Below are positions 8,543-14,718 of a DNA stretch of 14,718 bases, in pieces. Both the position numbers and the translations under genes were made by a program. The DNA comes from Candidatus Poseidoniaceae archaeon (GTDB lineage: Archaea; Thermoplasmatota; Poseidoniia; Poseidoniales; Poseidoniaceae), in contig JAKMFY010000099.1 of NCBI GenBank assembly GCA_022425185.1, positions 1-14,718 of the forward strand, written 5' to 3'. How positions within the stretch are numbered: the first letter of the stretch is position 1; every line of letters starts with the position of its first letter. The notes beneath the pieces were generated by a model that saw only the letters and a list, made by a program, of their open reading frames with translations, was not told the DNA's origin and ran no database searches.

Positions 8543-8658
8543 GTGTATCCTTAGGAACTCGCGTTCATCAATGCTCGTATTTCAGAAACATAGGATTTCG
8601 CCCCTCCACACCTTTTTGATGTTCGTCCATGTGGGTGGACCGTTGGGGGGTTGGAGTT
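8543..8658. promoter_or_regulatory. Divergent intergenic region between the SDR gene and the lipA-bkd operon
   Basis: These 116 bases separate two genes reading outward, so promoters for both must lie here unless transcription starts further away. An imperfect inverted repeat, CCCTCCACA (near 8601-8609) against TGTGGGTGG (8630-8638), has a spacer of about 20 bases and could be an operator. No clear TATA box is visible on either strand. The right end carries GGAG at 8653-8656, just before lipA ATG 8659. Confidence 0.35.
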
Positions 8659-8922
8659 ATGAATAGAAATCTAAAAATGGCATCGCGAAAAGCCCCTCGT
8701 CCACGTTTACCGAACTGGTTTCGCACAAAACTCCCATCTGGGAAAGAGCAGGAAATGTTCAATGAAACGATGGATGCTGTGAAAGACAACAAACTCCACA
8801 CGGTTTGTCAAGAAGCAAAATGCCCGAATATACACGAATGTTGGTCAAGTGGAGATGCGACCTTCATGATCGCAGGGAAAGAGTGCACGAGAGGATGTCG
8901 ATTCTGTGCAGTTGGAAGTCTC

Positions 8923-8925
8923 TAA
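8923..8925 (+). other. lipA: Premature TAA stop codon inside lipA
   Basis: The codon lies between CAVGSL and TPPPLDQEEP, in the variable loop after the CxxxCxxC motif. One base change from AAA (Lys), CAA (Gln) or GAA (Glu) would create it. In some bacterial homologues I recall Arg or Lys near this place. UAA is not a known selenocysteine or pyrrolysine codon. Confidence 0.95.
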
Positions 8926-9657
8926 ACACCACCGCCACTCGACCAAGAAGAGCCTCAACATCTTGCGGAGGCTGTTTCCTCAATGAACCTGAGACATGCT
9001 GTTATCACGGTTGTCAACAGGGATGATTTGGAAGATTCAGGAGCCGATCATTACAAAAAGTGCCTCGATGCAGTGGCTAAATCTTCTCCAGAAGTGACAC
9101 TTGAACTCCTCTGTTCAGATCTCGCAGGAGACGTCGAAGCTCTGGCTCATCTCCTTGATTCAAGTCCTCTAGTCGTCTTTGCTCACAATGTTGAGTGCGT
9201 TCCGAGATTAGACTCCATAGTCCGTGATGCAAGAGCATCATTTGAACAATCGATAATGATACTCAAAGAAGCGAAACGACTTCGTCCTGACATGATTACA
9301 AAGTCATCGATTATGGTTGGCGTTGGGGAAACCGATGAGGAAATTCTCGAGGCGATGCAATTGCTTCGTGATGCAAATGTAGATTTACTCACAATCGGCC
9401 AGTATCTTGCACCATCGAAAAACCATCTCGCAGTCGATAGATTCCCTGAACCAGAGATGTATGACATATGGGCTGAAGCCGCAATCGAAATGGGATTTTC
9501 AGGCGTTGCTTGTGGACCACTCGTCCGTTCGTCTTACAAGGCTGGATTGCTAATGCGAAAGACGTTAGACGCTACAAATCAAGAAGAAATGCCAGGAGCT
9601 TATGTCAAAGTACAGCCCAAAGCAATTCACCAACATCCCTTAAACCCGAGTCATGGT

Positions 9658-9664
9658 GAGGTGA
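9658..9664 (+). promoter_or_regulatory. Shine-Dalgarno site for E1 alpha
   Basis: GAGGTGA matches the 16S anti-Shine-Dalgarno core and ends 4 bases before ATG 9669. It lies inside the last codons of lipA, so the E1 alpha start can load ribosomes on its own even though lipA is interrupted. Confidence 0.7.
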
Positions 9665-9668
9665 ACCA

Positions 9669-10910
9669 ATGACGGAGAGACAAACGGCGACAACAGCGCC
9701 TTACACCATTGGAATCCCTCCGTTTAGACCCGGCGAAAAGGCTGATTTTGGAGGCTCATTCAAGGAGCAACCCGAAGACCTCAACAGGCCAGACCCAACA
9801 ACATGTACATCTGACGACACAGTATCTCACGCTCGAGGCCTTGTTCGAGTTCTCGACGATAGCGGTGAAGCGAAAGGTGAATGGAATCCTAACCTCGATA
9901 AAGCGACGATGATTGAGGGCCTAGAATATATGATGCGCTTGCGAATCTTCGACGATCGAATGATCAAGATGCAACGTACCGGAAAACTCTCTTTCTACAT
10001 GCGCTCATTCGGTGAAGAAGCAATTGCAATTGCACAAACAATGGCACTCAAAGAGCAAGATTGGATCTTCCCCTCATACCGACAACCAGGAGCACAGTTT
10101 GTGAGAGGACGCGATATGGTAAGCATGATTTGCCATTGCATAGGGAATACTGAAGATAACGTCCGTGGCAGACAAATGCCGGTCCACTACACCTACAAAG
10201 AAGGCAGATTTATTTCAATATCATCACCTGTTGGAACACAATTTTCCCAAGCTGTCGGTGTAGCAATGGCAAGTGCTTACCAAGAAAAAGACGAGGCTTG
10301 TATCACTTGGCTTGGGGACGGTACATCCGCTCAAGGTGACTATCATTACGCACTCAACTTCGCATCAACATTCAAGCCTCCTGTTATTCTCAATGTCGTA
10401 AACAACCAGTGGGCGATCTCAACTCACGCAAATCTTGCGACTGGTGGAAAGACCTTTGCAGAGCGTGGTCTAGCGTACGATATTCCATCGTTCAGAGTCG
10501 ATGGTAATGATTTCCTTGCCCTCTACAGTATTACTCAATGGGCACGTCAACGTACAGAAGCGGGTCTTGGACCAACTCATATCGAAATATACACTTACAG
10601 AGCAGGTGCCCATTCGTCTTCAGATGACCCCTCTGCATATCGTCCGAACGACGAAGCTACATTCTGGCCGGGTGGAGATCCCATTCAAAGACTGAAAGAT
10701 CACCTTGTCTCAATTAATGTATGGGATGAAGAAAAGCATTCTGCACTTGCACAGAAGATTGACGATGATGTCATGACCGCTTACAAGGAAGCGTGTGAGT
10801 TTGGAGATCTTGCCTCTGGACCATATCCACCTGCTTCAACAATTTTCACAGAAGTCTACGAGACCGTACCTTGGCATATTCAAGAACAACGAGAGGAACT
10901 TGGGAAGTGA
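9669..10910 (+). CDS. bkdA1: Branched-chain 2-oxoacid dehydrogenase E1 component, alpha subunit
   Basis: E1 alpha, with E1 beta, decarboxylates the 2-oxo acids from valine, leucine and isoleucine using thiamine diphosphate. The protein has 413 residues, the size of Pseudomonas BkdA1. SFYMRSFGEEA (108-118), SYRQPG (136-141), GRQMPVHY (167-174) and SSPVGTQ (185-191) follow human BCKDHA closely. The thiamine motif starts at GDG 216-218 and ends at NN 245-246. The loop YRAGAHSSSDDPSAYR (310-325) is the segment that kinase phosphorylates in eukaryotic enzymes. The C-terminal IFTEVYETVP also matches BCKDH and not pyruvate dehydrogenase, so a branched-chain substrate is favoured, although such enzymes may also accept pyruvate. 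The first ~60 residues vary. ATG 9669 overlaps the lipA stop as ATGA and has a strong Shine-Dalgarno site. The E1 beta start follows after 4 bases. Confidence 0.93.
   Translation: MTERQTATTAPYTIGIPPFRPGEKADFGGSFKEQPEDLNRPDPTTCTSDDTVSHARGLVRVLDDSGEAKGEWNPNLDKATMIEGLEYMMRLRIFDDRMIKMQRTGKLSFYMRSFGEEAIAIAQTMALKEQDWIFPSYRQPGAQFVRGRDMVSMICHCIGNTEDNVRGRQMPVHYTYKEGRFISISSPVGTQFSQAVGVAMASAYQEKDEACITWLGDGTSAQGDYHYALNFASTFKPPVILNVVNNQWAISTHANLATGGKTFAERGLAYDIPSFRVDGNDFLALYSITQWARQRTEAGLGPTHIEIYTYRAGAHSSSDDPSAYRPNDEATFWPGGDPIQRLKDHLVSINVWDEEKHSALAQKIDDDVMTAYKEACEFGDLASGPYPPASTIFTEVYETVPWHIQEQREELGK
10902..10910 (+). promoter_or_regulatory. Shine-Dalgarno-like site that fixes the E1 beta start
   Basis: GGGAAGTGA, ending at the E1 alpha stop, matches the GGAGGTGA consensus with one mismatch and lies 4 bases before ATG 10915. 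This supports that start over the in-frame ATG at 10795, which lies inside E1 alpha. Confidence 0.55.
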
Positions 10911-10914
10911 GATT

Positions 10915-11925
10915 ATGGTTGACATGAACATGATCAAATCGCTTAATTCAGCGTTATCAATTTCCTTGAAAGAAGACCCGAATGTGGTTATCTTTGGCGA
11001 AGATGTTGGATTTTTCGGAGGCGTATTCCGAGTCACAGAAGGACTTCAGGATGAATTTGGAGCACACCGAGTCTTCGACTCACCACTCGCAGAAGGTGGC
11101 ATTGCTGCTATTGCAATGGGTATGGGGCTTAACGGGCTTCGTCCAGTTGCAGAAATCCAGTTTGCAGACTATATATTCCCAGCCTATGACCAGATTGTCA
11201 ATGAAATTGCAAAGGTTCGACATCGTTCAGGTGGCGAATTCACAGCACCACTCACATTCCGTACGCCTGCTGGTGGAGGAATCAAGGGTGGACACCACCA
11301 TTCACAATCTCCAGAAGCTCAATTCACACACACACCCGGATTGAAAGTTGTCTACTGCTCAAACCCATACAATGCTAAAGGTCTGCTGATCTCTGCGATT
11401 GAATGCAATGATCCAGTTATTTTCTTTGAGCCAAAGCGATGCTACAGGGGTCCGTTCTATGGAGATCCACACAACGTCCCAACATGGAGTGGTCATCCAG
11501 ACGCTGATGTTCCTGAAGGACATTATACCGTTCCTCTGGAAGAAGCACGAATTGTCAAGGAAGGAAATGCCTGCACAGTTATTGCTTACGGAACAATGGT
11601 CCATGTAGCAGAACAGGCGATTAAAGATTCAGGAATCGACTGTGAACTCATCGATCTACAGACGTTGGTTCCATGGGACAGAGATACTGTCGTTAACTCG
11701 ATTAAGAAAACCGGACGTTGTGTCATCGTCCATGAAGCTCCAAAGACCAGTGGGTTTGGAGCAGAAATGAGCGCATCTATTCAAGAGCGATGTTTCTATC
11801 ATCTTGAAGCACCAATTCAACGTGTCACCGGTTGGGACACACCATTCCCGCATACAACGGAATGGGATTACATGCCAAGTCCTCAGCGAATCGCTGATGC
11901 AATAAAGAAAACACAGGTGGAATAA
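10915..11925 (+). CDS. bkdA2: Branched-chain 2-oxoacid dehydrogenase E1 component, beta subunit
   Basis: The protein has 336 residues from ATG 10915, the normal size of the family. E1 beta completes the thiamine-diphosphate active site of the alpha2beta2 E1 enzyme. VIFGEDVGFFGGVFR (25-39), EIQFADYIFPAYDQIVNE (80-97) and HSQSPEA (129-135) match human BCKDHB almost residue for residue. Glu60 in SPLAEGG is the conserved glutamate that activates the cofactor. HEAPKTSGFGAE and GWDTPFPH lie in the C-terminal transketolase domain, and DTPFPH is strongly conserved in this group. The frame stays open upstream to an ATG at 10795, but that would overlap E1 alpha by 116 bases and add 40 residues that are not family-like. 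The gene sits 4 bases after E1 alpha and 2 bases before E2, so it is surely co-transcribed. Confidence 0.93.
   Translation: MVDMNMIKSLNSALSISLKEDPNVVIFGEDVGFFGGVFRVTEGLQDEFGAHRVFDSPLAEGGIAAIAMGMGLNGLRPVAEIQFADYIFPAYDQIVNEIAKVRHRSGGEFTAPLTFRTPAGGGIKGGHHHSQSPEAQFTHTPGLKVVYCSNPYNAKGLLISAIECNDPVIFFEPKRCYRGPFYGDPHNVPTWSGHPDADVPEGHYTVPLEEARIVKEGNACTVIAYGTMVHVAEQAIKDSGIDCELIDLQTLVPWDRDTVVNSIKKTGRCVIVHEAPKTSGFGAEMSASIQERCFYHLEAPIQRVTGWDTPFPHTTEWDYMPSPQRIADAIKKTQVE
11915..11920 (+). promoter_or_regulatory. Shine-Dalgarno site for E2
   Basis: AGGTGG lies within the last codons of E1 beta, 7 bases before ATG 11928. The spacing is normal for a ribosome-binding site. Confidence 0.6.
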
Positions 11926-11927
11926 AT

Positions 11928-13211
11928 ATGGGAACATTTGCATTCAAATTGCCAGATATCGGAGAAGGCGTCGTAGAAGGCGAAGTTGTAGAATGGATGG
12001 TATCAGTTGGAGACGCCGTCAAAGAAGATGATCCAATTCTCTCGGTCATGACCGACAAAGCTACTGTTGAGATTCCAGCCCCATGTGATGGAACAGTAAG
12101 CAAGATTATCGGAGAAGCAGGAGATATCCTACCGGTCGGTGTTGTTTGCATCGAGTTTGATGTTGATGGAGACGGAAACGCTTCTGCTTCAGAAGAAGCA
12201 CCTGCAAAGGAAGAAGTTGAATCCAAACCTGAACTAACTCCTGAACCTGTTGCAGCTCCTGAACCAACACCTCAGCCAGTTGCAGAACCAGTTTCTGTAG
12301 CAGGTCCTGCCGTAGAACGTGCTCCAGGAACCAAGCCTCTAGCAAGTCCTGCCGTTCGACAACGTGCACGCTCTGCTGGTGTTGATTTGTACCATGTTGC
12401 AGGATCAGGTCCTGCAGGAAGAATCACTCATGCTGACCTCGATGTCCACCTCAGTGGTGGTGCAAGTCGTGCAAGTTCATCCATGCCAATCGGTGGAAGC
12501 GCACGTGTTGCAAAAACTGGAACTGAAGACATCAAGGTCATTGGTCTGCGAAGAAAGATTGCTGATTCTATGATGTCATCCTACTCTACAATTGCACACT
12601 TCTCATACTTTGAAGAGGTTGATGTAACCGAGTTAGAAGCACTTCGACAGCACCTCAACGCAACTCGCCCTGAAGGTGCTCCAAAGTTGACTTACCTCCC
12701 ATTCATCATGCTGGCTTTGGTCAAAGGTCTTGGACAACGCCCAGAGTGTAATGCACTCTATGATGACGAGGCAGGAGTGGTGACACGACATGAAGCCATA
12801 CACCTTGGAATCGCTACTCAAACCGACCGTGGATTGTACGTTCCTGTTGTCAAGCATGTTGAAGCGATGGACATTTGGTCTGCTGCTGCTGAAATGGGAC
12901 GTGTCACTCAAGCAACACGAGATGGAAAGGCTGCAGCCGATGACCTCTCAGGTTCAACATTCACCATCACAAGCCTTGGTAGAATGGGTGGACTCGGTGC
13001 AACACCAATTATCAACAAGCCAGAAGTTGGAATCCTTGGAGTCCACAATGCCAAAGACCGTGCAGTCGTTATCGATGGACGTGTTGAAGTTCGTCGCATC
13101 ATGAACCTCTCCTCATCTTGGGATCACAGAGTCGTAGACGGGCACGATGGGGCAAGTCTTGTTCAGTTGCTCAAGTCTATGCTTGAACACCCTGCTACAA
13201 TCTTCATGTGA
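11928..13211 (+). CDS. bkdB: Dihydrolipoyl acyltransferase, E2 core of the 2-oxoacid dehydrogenase complex
   Basis: E2 carries the acyl group from E1 on a swinging lipoyl arm and transfers it to CoA; it forms the core of the complex. The protein has 427 residues. It has one lipoyl domain (about 1-80) with the attachment lysine Lys44 in MTDKATVEI. A linker rich in Ala, Pro and Glu follows (about 85-135, repeated PEP-type units). The peripheral subunit-binding domain that holds E1 or E3 is at about 136-175 (SPAVRQRARSAG, GPAGRITHAD). The acyltransferase domain runs from about 203 to the end, with the active-site motif DHRVVDG, His400 and Asp404. Alone it could be the E2 of a pyruvate or branched-chain complex; its neighbours argue for branched-chain. 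Function requires lipoylation of Lys44, which links it to the interrupted lipA at the head of the operon. Confidence 0.94.
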   Translation: MGTFAFKLPDIGEGVVEGEVVEWMVSVGDAVKEDDPILSVMTDKATVEIPAPCDGTVSKIIGEAGDILPVGVVCIEFDVDGDGNASASEEAPAKEEVESKPELTPEPVAAPEPTPQPVAEPVSVAGPAVERAPGTKPLASPAVRQRARSAGVDLYHVAGSGPAGRITHADLDVHLSGGASRASSSMPIGGSARVAKTGTEDIKVIGLRRKIADSMMSSYSTIAHFSYFEEVDVTELEALRQHLNATRPEGAPKLTYLPFIMLALVKGLGQRPECNALYDDEAGVVTRHEAIHLGIATQTDRGLYVPVVKHVEAMDIWSAAAEMGRVTQATRDGKAAADDLSGSTFTITSLGRMGGLGATPIINKPEVGILGVHNAKDRAVVIDGRVEVRRIMNLSSSWDHRVVDGHDGASLVQLLKSMLEHPATIFM

Positions 13212-13214
13212 GGT
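13210..13214 (+). promoter_or_regulatory. Shine-Dalgarno site that fixes the E3 start
   Basis: GAGGT overlaps the E2 stop codon and lies 7 bases before ATG 13222. It supports this start over the in-frame ATG at 13147, which lies inside E2. Confidence 0.65.
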
Positions 13215-13221
13215 TATTGAA

Positions 13222-14652
13222 ATGAAAACACGTCAATGCAAAGTATTGGTTGTTGGTGCTGGACCAGGTGGCTATGTCGCTGCAATCCGTGCTGGACAAC
13301 TTGGCCTAGATACAGTAATCGTAGAAGGACAGCGTGTTGGAGGCACATGTCTTATCCGAGGTTGTATTCCTTCGAAAGCACTCATCCATGCAGCACATAC
13401 ATTCCACAAACTTGCTAAACATGCAGAAAAGGATGGGCACATGGGAATCAGCATTCCCGGACCTGCTGAATTGAATATGGCAAATACTGTAGGATGGAAA
13501 GATTCCATTGTTGATCGACTCAACAAGGGTGTTGAAGCACTTCTCAAGAACGCAGGTGTTGAATTGGTCAACGGCTGGGCTGAATTCCAAGACGCAAAAA
13601 CCGTCAAAATCGGAAAAGGAAAAGATGCTTTGCTCATCCAAGCTGAAAATGTAATTCTTGCTAATGGTTCCATTCCGATTGAATTACCATTCATGAAATA
13701 TGGAGAACACGTCATTTCTTCCAGAGAAGCGTTGTCCTTGCAAGAATTACCAAAACGAATCGCTGTTGTTGGTGGCGGTTACATCGGACTCGAACTAGGG
13801 ATTACCTTCCGAATGCTTGGAAGCGAAGTGACCATCATTGAAGCAATGGACTCGGTATTACCAATCTTCGACAAAGAACTTCGAAGACCTCTTGAAATCG
13901 CTATAAAGAAGCAGAAAATCAAGGTTCACACCAAAGTTTTCGCAAAGGGAATCGAGACTAAGGACGATGGAAGTGTCGACCTTTTATACACTCCAAAGGA
14001 TGCCGAAGAAGGCACAGAATTCGAGAAACTCAATGTTGACAAGGTCCTAGTCACTGTTGGGCGACGTCCAATGAGTGCTGCTCTTTCACCAACTGGTGTT
14101 GCTCTTGATGAGCGTGGATTTGTCAAAGTCAACAACAAGTGTGAGACCAACATGAAGGGGGTTTATGCAATTGGAGATGTTTGTAATCTTGGAGAAATGC
14201 TTGCACACGTTGCTTCATTCCAAGGAGAAATGGTCTCTGAAATAATTGCTGGAGAACCTCGTGCCTATGAGCCAGCAGCAGTTCCTGCAATTGTCTTCAC
14301 TGAGCCAGAAGTTGTCTCAGTTGGTCTTTCACCAACTGAAGCCAAAGAAGCTGGACATCCAGTCATTACTGGTAAGTTCCCTCTCGCTGCAAACGGACGT
14401 GCTCTTACTCAAGAAGCAGAAAAGACTGCTGGCTTTGTTCGAGTTACTGCTCGTGAAGACGATCATAGAATCCTCGGAATCCAAGCCGTTGGAACACATG
14501 TAAGCGAACTTGTTGGAGAATGGACTCTAGCAATAGAAATGGGAGCCCTTCTCGAAGATATTGCTCATACCATCCACGCTCATCCAACAATGACAGAGAT
14601 GACACATGAAGCAGTTCTTGCAACTCTTGGTCATGCGATTCATTCGATGTGA
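13222..14652 (+). CDS. lpd: Dihydrolipoyl dehydrogenase, E3 component (LpdV-like)
   Basis: E3 reoxidises the dihydrolipoyl group of E2 and passes electrons through FAD to NAD+. The protein has 476 residues from ATG 13222. The FAD motif GAGPGGY is at 12-18. The redox disulfide is Cys43 and Cys48 in GGTCLIRGCIPSK. The NAD-binding motif GGGYIGLELG lies near 177-187. AIGDV binds FAD again. The interface domain ends with HAHPTMTE, where His454 and Glu459 form the catalytic pair. PSKALIH, WKDSIVDRL and TIHAHPT resemble the valine-complex E3 (LpdV) of Pseudomonas more than the general housekeeping Lpd, from memory. The upstream in-frame ATG 13147 would overlap E2 by 65 bases and adds residues unlike the family. 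The gene follows E2 by 10 bases and closes the operon. Confidence 0.94.
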   Translation: MKTRQCKVLVVGAGPGGYVAAIRAGQLGLDTVIVEGQRVGGTCLIRGCIPSKALIHAAHTFHKLAKHAEKDGHMGISIPGPAELNMANTVGWKDSIVDRLNKGVEALLKNAGVELVNGWAEFQDAKTVKIGKGKDALLIQAENVILANGSIPIELPFMKYGEHVISSREALSLQELPKRIAVVGGGYIGLELGITFRMLGSEVTIIEAMDSVLPIFDKELRRPLEIAIKKQKIKVHTKVFAKGIETKDDGSVDLLYTPKDAEEGTEFEKLNVDKVLVTVGRRPMSAALSPTGVALDERGFVKVNNKCETNMKGVYAIGDVCNLGEMLAHVASFQGEMVSEIIAGEPRAYEPAAVPAIVFTEPEVVSVGLSPTEAKEAGHPVITGKFPLAANGRALTQEAEKTAGFVRVTAREDDHRILGIQAVGTHVSELVGEWTLAIEMGALLEDIAHTIHAHPTMTEMTHEAVLATLGHAIHSM

Positions 14653-14718
14653 AATTTCAAGCGTTGATTGTGTTTGATTCGTAGATCAACTTGTTTGTTG
14701 AACGGTCTAGAATCTTGA
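14653..14718 (+). terminator. Weak inverted repeat after the operon
   Basis: In this 66-base tail GTTGAT (14663-14668) can pair with ATCAAC (14685-14690) across a 16-base loop, followed by a T-rich stretch. The stem is short and the loop large, so this is only a possible 3'-end signal. No gene is visible in the tail. Confidence 0.2.

Larger units (their letters stand above)
8659..9672 (+). pseudogene. lipA: Lipoyl synthase, interrupted by one in-frame TAA
   Basis: LipA is the radical-SAM enzyme that inserts two sulfurs into protein-bound octanoyl groups to make lipoyl cofactor. Numbered from ATG 8659, Cys50, Cys55 and Cys61 form the CxxxxCxxxxxC auxiliary-cluster motif. Cys76, Cys80 and Cys83 form the radical-SAM CxxxCxxC motif (ECTRGCRFC). 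RSSY at 290-293 gives the conserved serine ligand. Codon 89 (8923-8925) is TAA; the same frame continues at once with TPPPLDQEEP and the rest of the enzyme, so there is no frameshift. Without the stop the length (about 337) fits the family (E. coli 321). ATG 8659 follows GGAG by two bases; ATG 8677 (MASRKAPRP) is an alternative, and ATG 8629 adds ten residues unlike the family. The 3' end overlaps the E1 alpha start by ATGA. As written, the ribosome would make only a fragment of about 88 residues. Sequencing error is a real alternative. Confidence 0.88.

Noticed and set aside
8629..8658. ATG 8629 as the lipA start
   Set aside because: The extra ten residues ([10 protein letters not shown]) are unlike lipoyl synthases, and GGAG lies before ATG 8659 instead.
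8923..8925. Recoding of the lipA stop as selenocysteine or pyrrolysine
   Set aside because: Those use UGA and UAG; this codon is UAA. The other genes here end normally with TAA, TAG or TGA, so a reassigned code is not supported.
8900..9000. Frameshift in lipA
   Set aside because: Both halves read in exactly the same frame; only one stop codon separates them.
10795..10914. Upstream start for E1 beta at ATG 10795
   Set aside because: It would overlap E1 alpha by 116 bases and adds 40 residues not found in the family. ATG 10915 has a Shine-Dalgarno-like site and gives the normal length.
13147..13221. Upstream start for E3 at ATG 13147
   Set aside because: It overlaps E2 and adds residues before the conserved N-terminal FAD motif. 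ATG 13222 has GAGGT at good spacing.
9669..14652. Pyruvate dehydrogenase or acetoin dehydrogenase operon
   Set aside because: E1 motifs (SFYMRSFGEEA, GRQMPVHY, HSQSPEA, DTPFPH) and the LpdV-like E3 fit the branched-chain complex better. Broad substrate range remains possible.
1..14718. Insertion sequences, integrases, attachment sites or phage genes
   Set aside because: No transposase or integrase frame, terminal inverted repeats or target duplications were seen. The tRNA-Leu 3' end has no visible second copy in the window.

Overview
The window looks like a piece of a planktonic euryarchaeal genome, most likely Marine Group II (Candidatus Poseidoniales) or a close relative. This is an inference. 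It rests on an archaeal-type tRNA-Leu with a genome-encoded CCA, very large secreted proteins built of calcium-binding DxDxDG repeats and NEW3/CARDB-like beta modules with a C-terminal membrane anchor, and a bacterial-style branched-chain 2-oxoacid dehydrogenase operon. A bacterial source cannot be excluded from sequence alone.

Left part (1-7587, minus strand): two large exported proteins in tandem. The first transcribed is a 966-residue surface protein (7587-4687) with a signal peptide, several NEW3/CARDB-like modules, one C-terminal transmembrane helix and an acidic cytoplasmic tail. After 53 bases comes a giant protein (4633 to beyond base 1, at least 1544 residues). It has a signal peptide, about 650 residues of thrombospondin type 3-like calcium repeats, a transglutaminase-like domain and beta-sandwich modules, and it leaves the window unfinished.

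Middle (7682-8542, minus strand): a tRNA-Leu(UAA), preceded by a short-chain dehydrogenase carrying the Asp-Tyr-Lys triad of pteridine reductases. A small hairpin lies between them. A 116-base divergent intergenic region separates this block from the operon on the other strand.

Right part (8659-14652, plus strand): a compact operon, lipA - E1 alpha - E1 beta - E2 - E3. The four dehydrogenase genes match the bkdA1-bkdA2-bkdB-lpdV set of branched-chain 2-oxoacid dehydrogenase, which converts the keto acids of Val, Leu and Ile to acyl-CoA and NADH. Gene junctions run from a 4-base overlap to a 10-base gap, and each internal start has a Shine-Dalgarno-like sequence. LipA would make the lipoyl group needed on Lys44 of E2, so the operon would encode the complex and its cofactor maturation together.

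The most striking point is that lipA is broken by a single in-frame TAA (8923-8925), just after the radical-SAM cysteine motif. The reading frame and all family motifs continue intact on both sides. This is a recent nonsense mutation, a sequencing error or a translational readthrough site. It decides whether the downstream complex can be lipoylated by a locally encoded enzyme.
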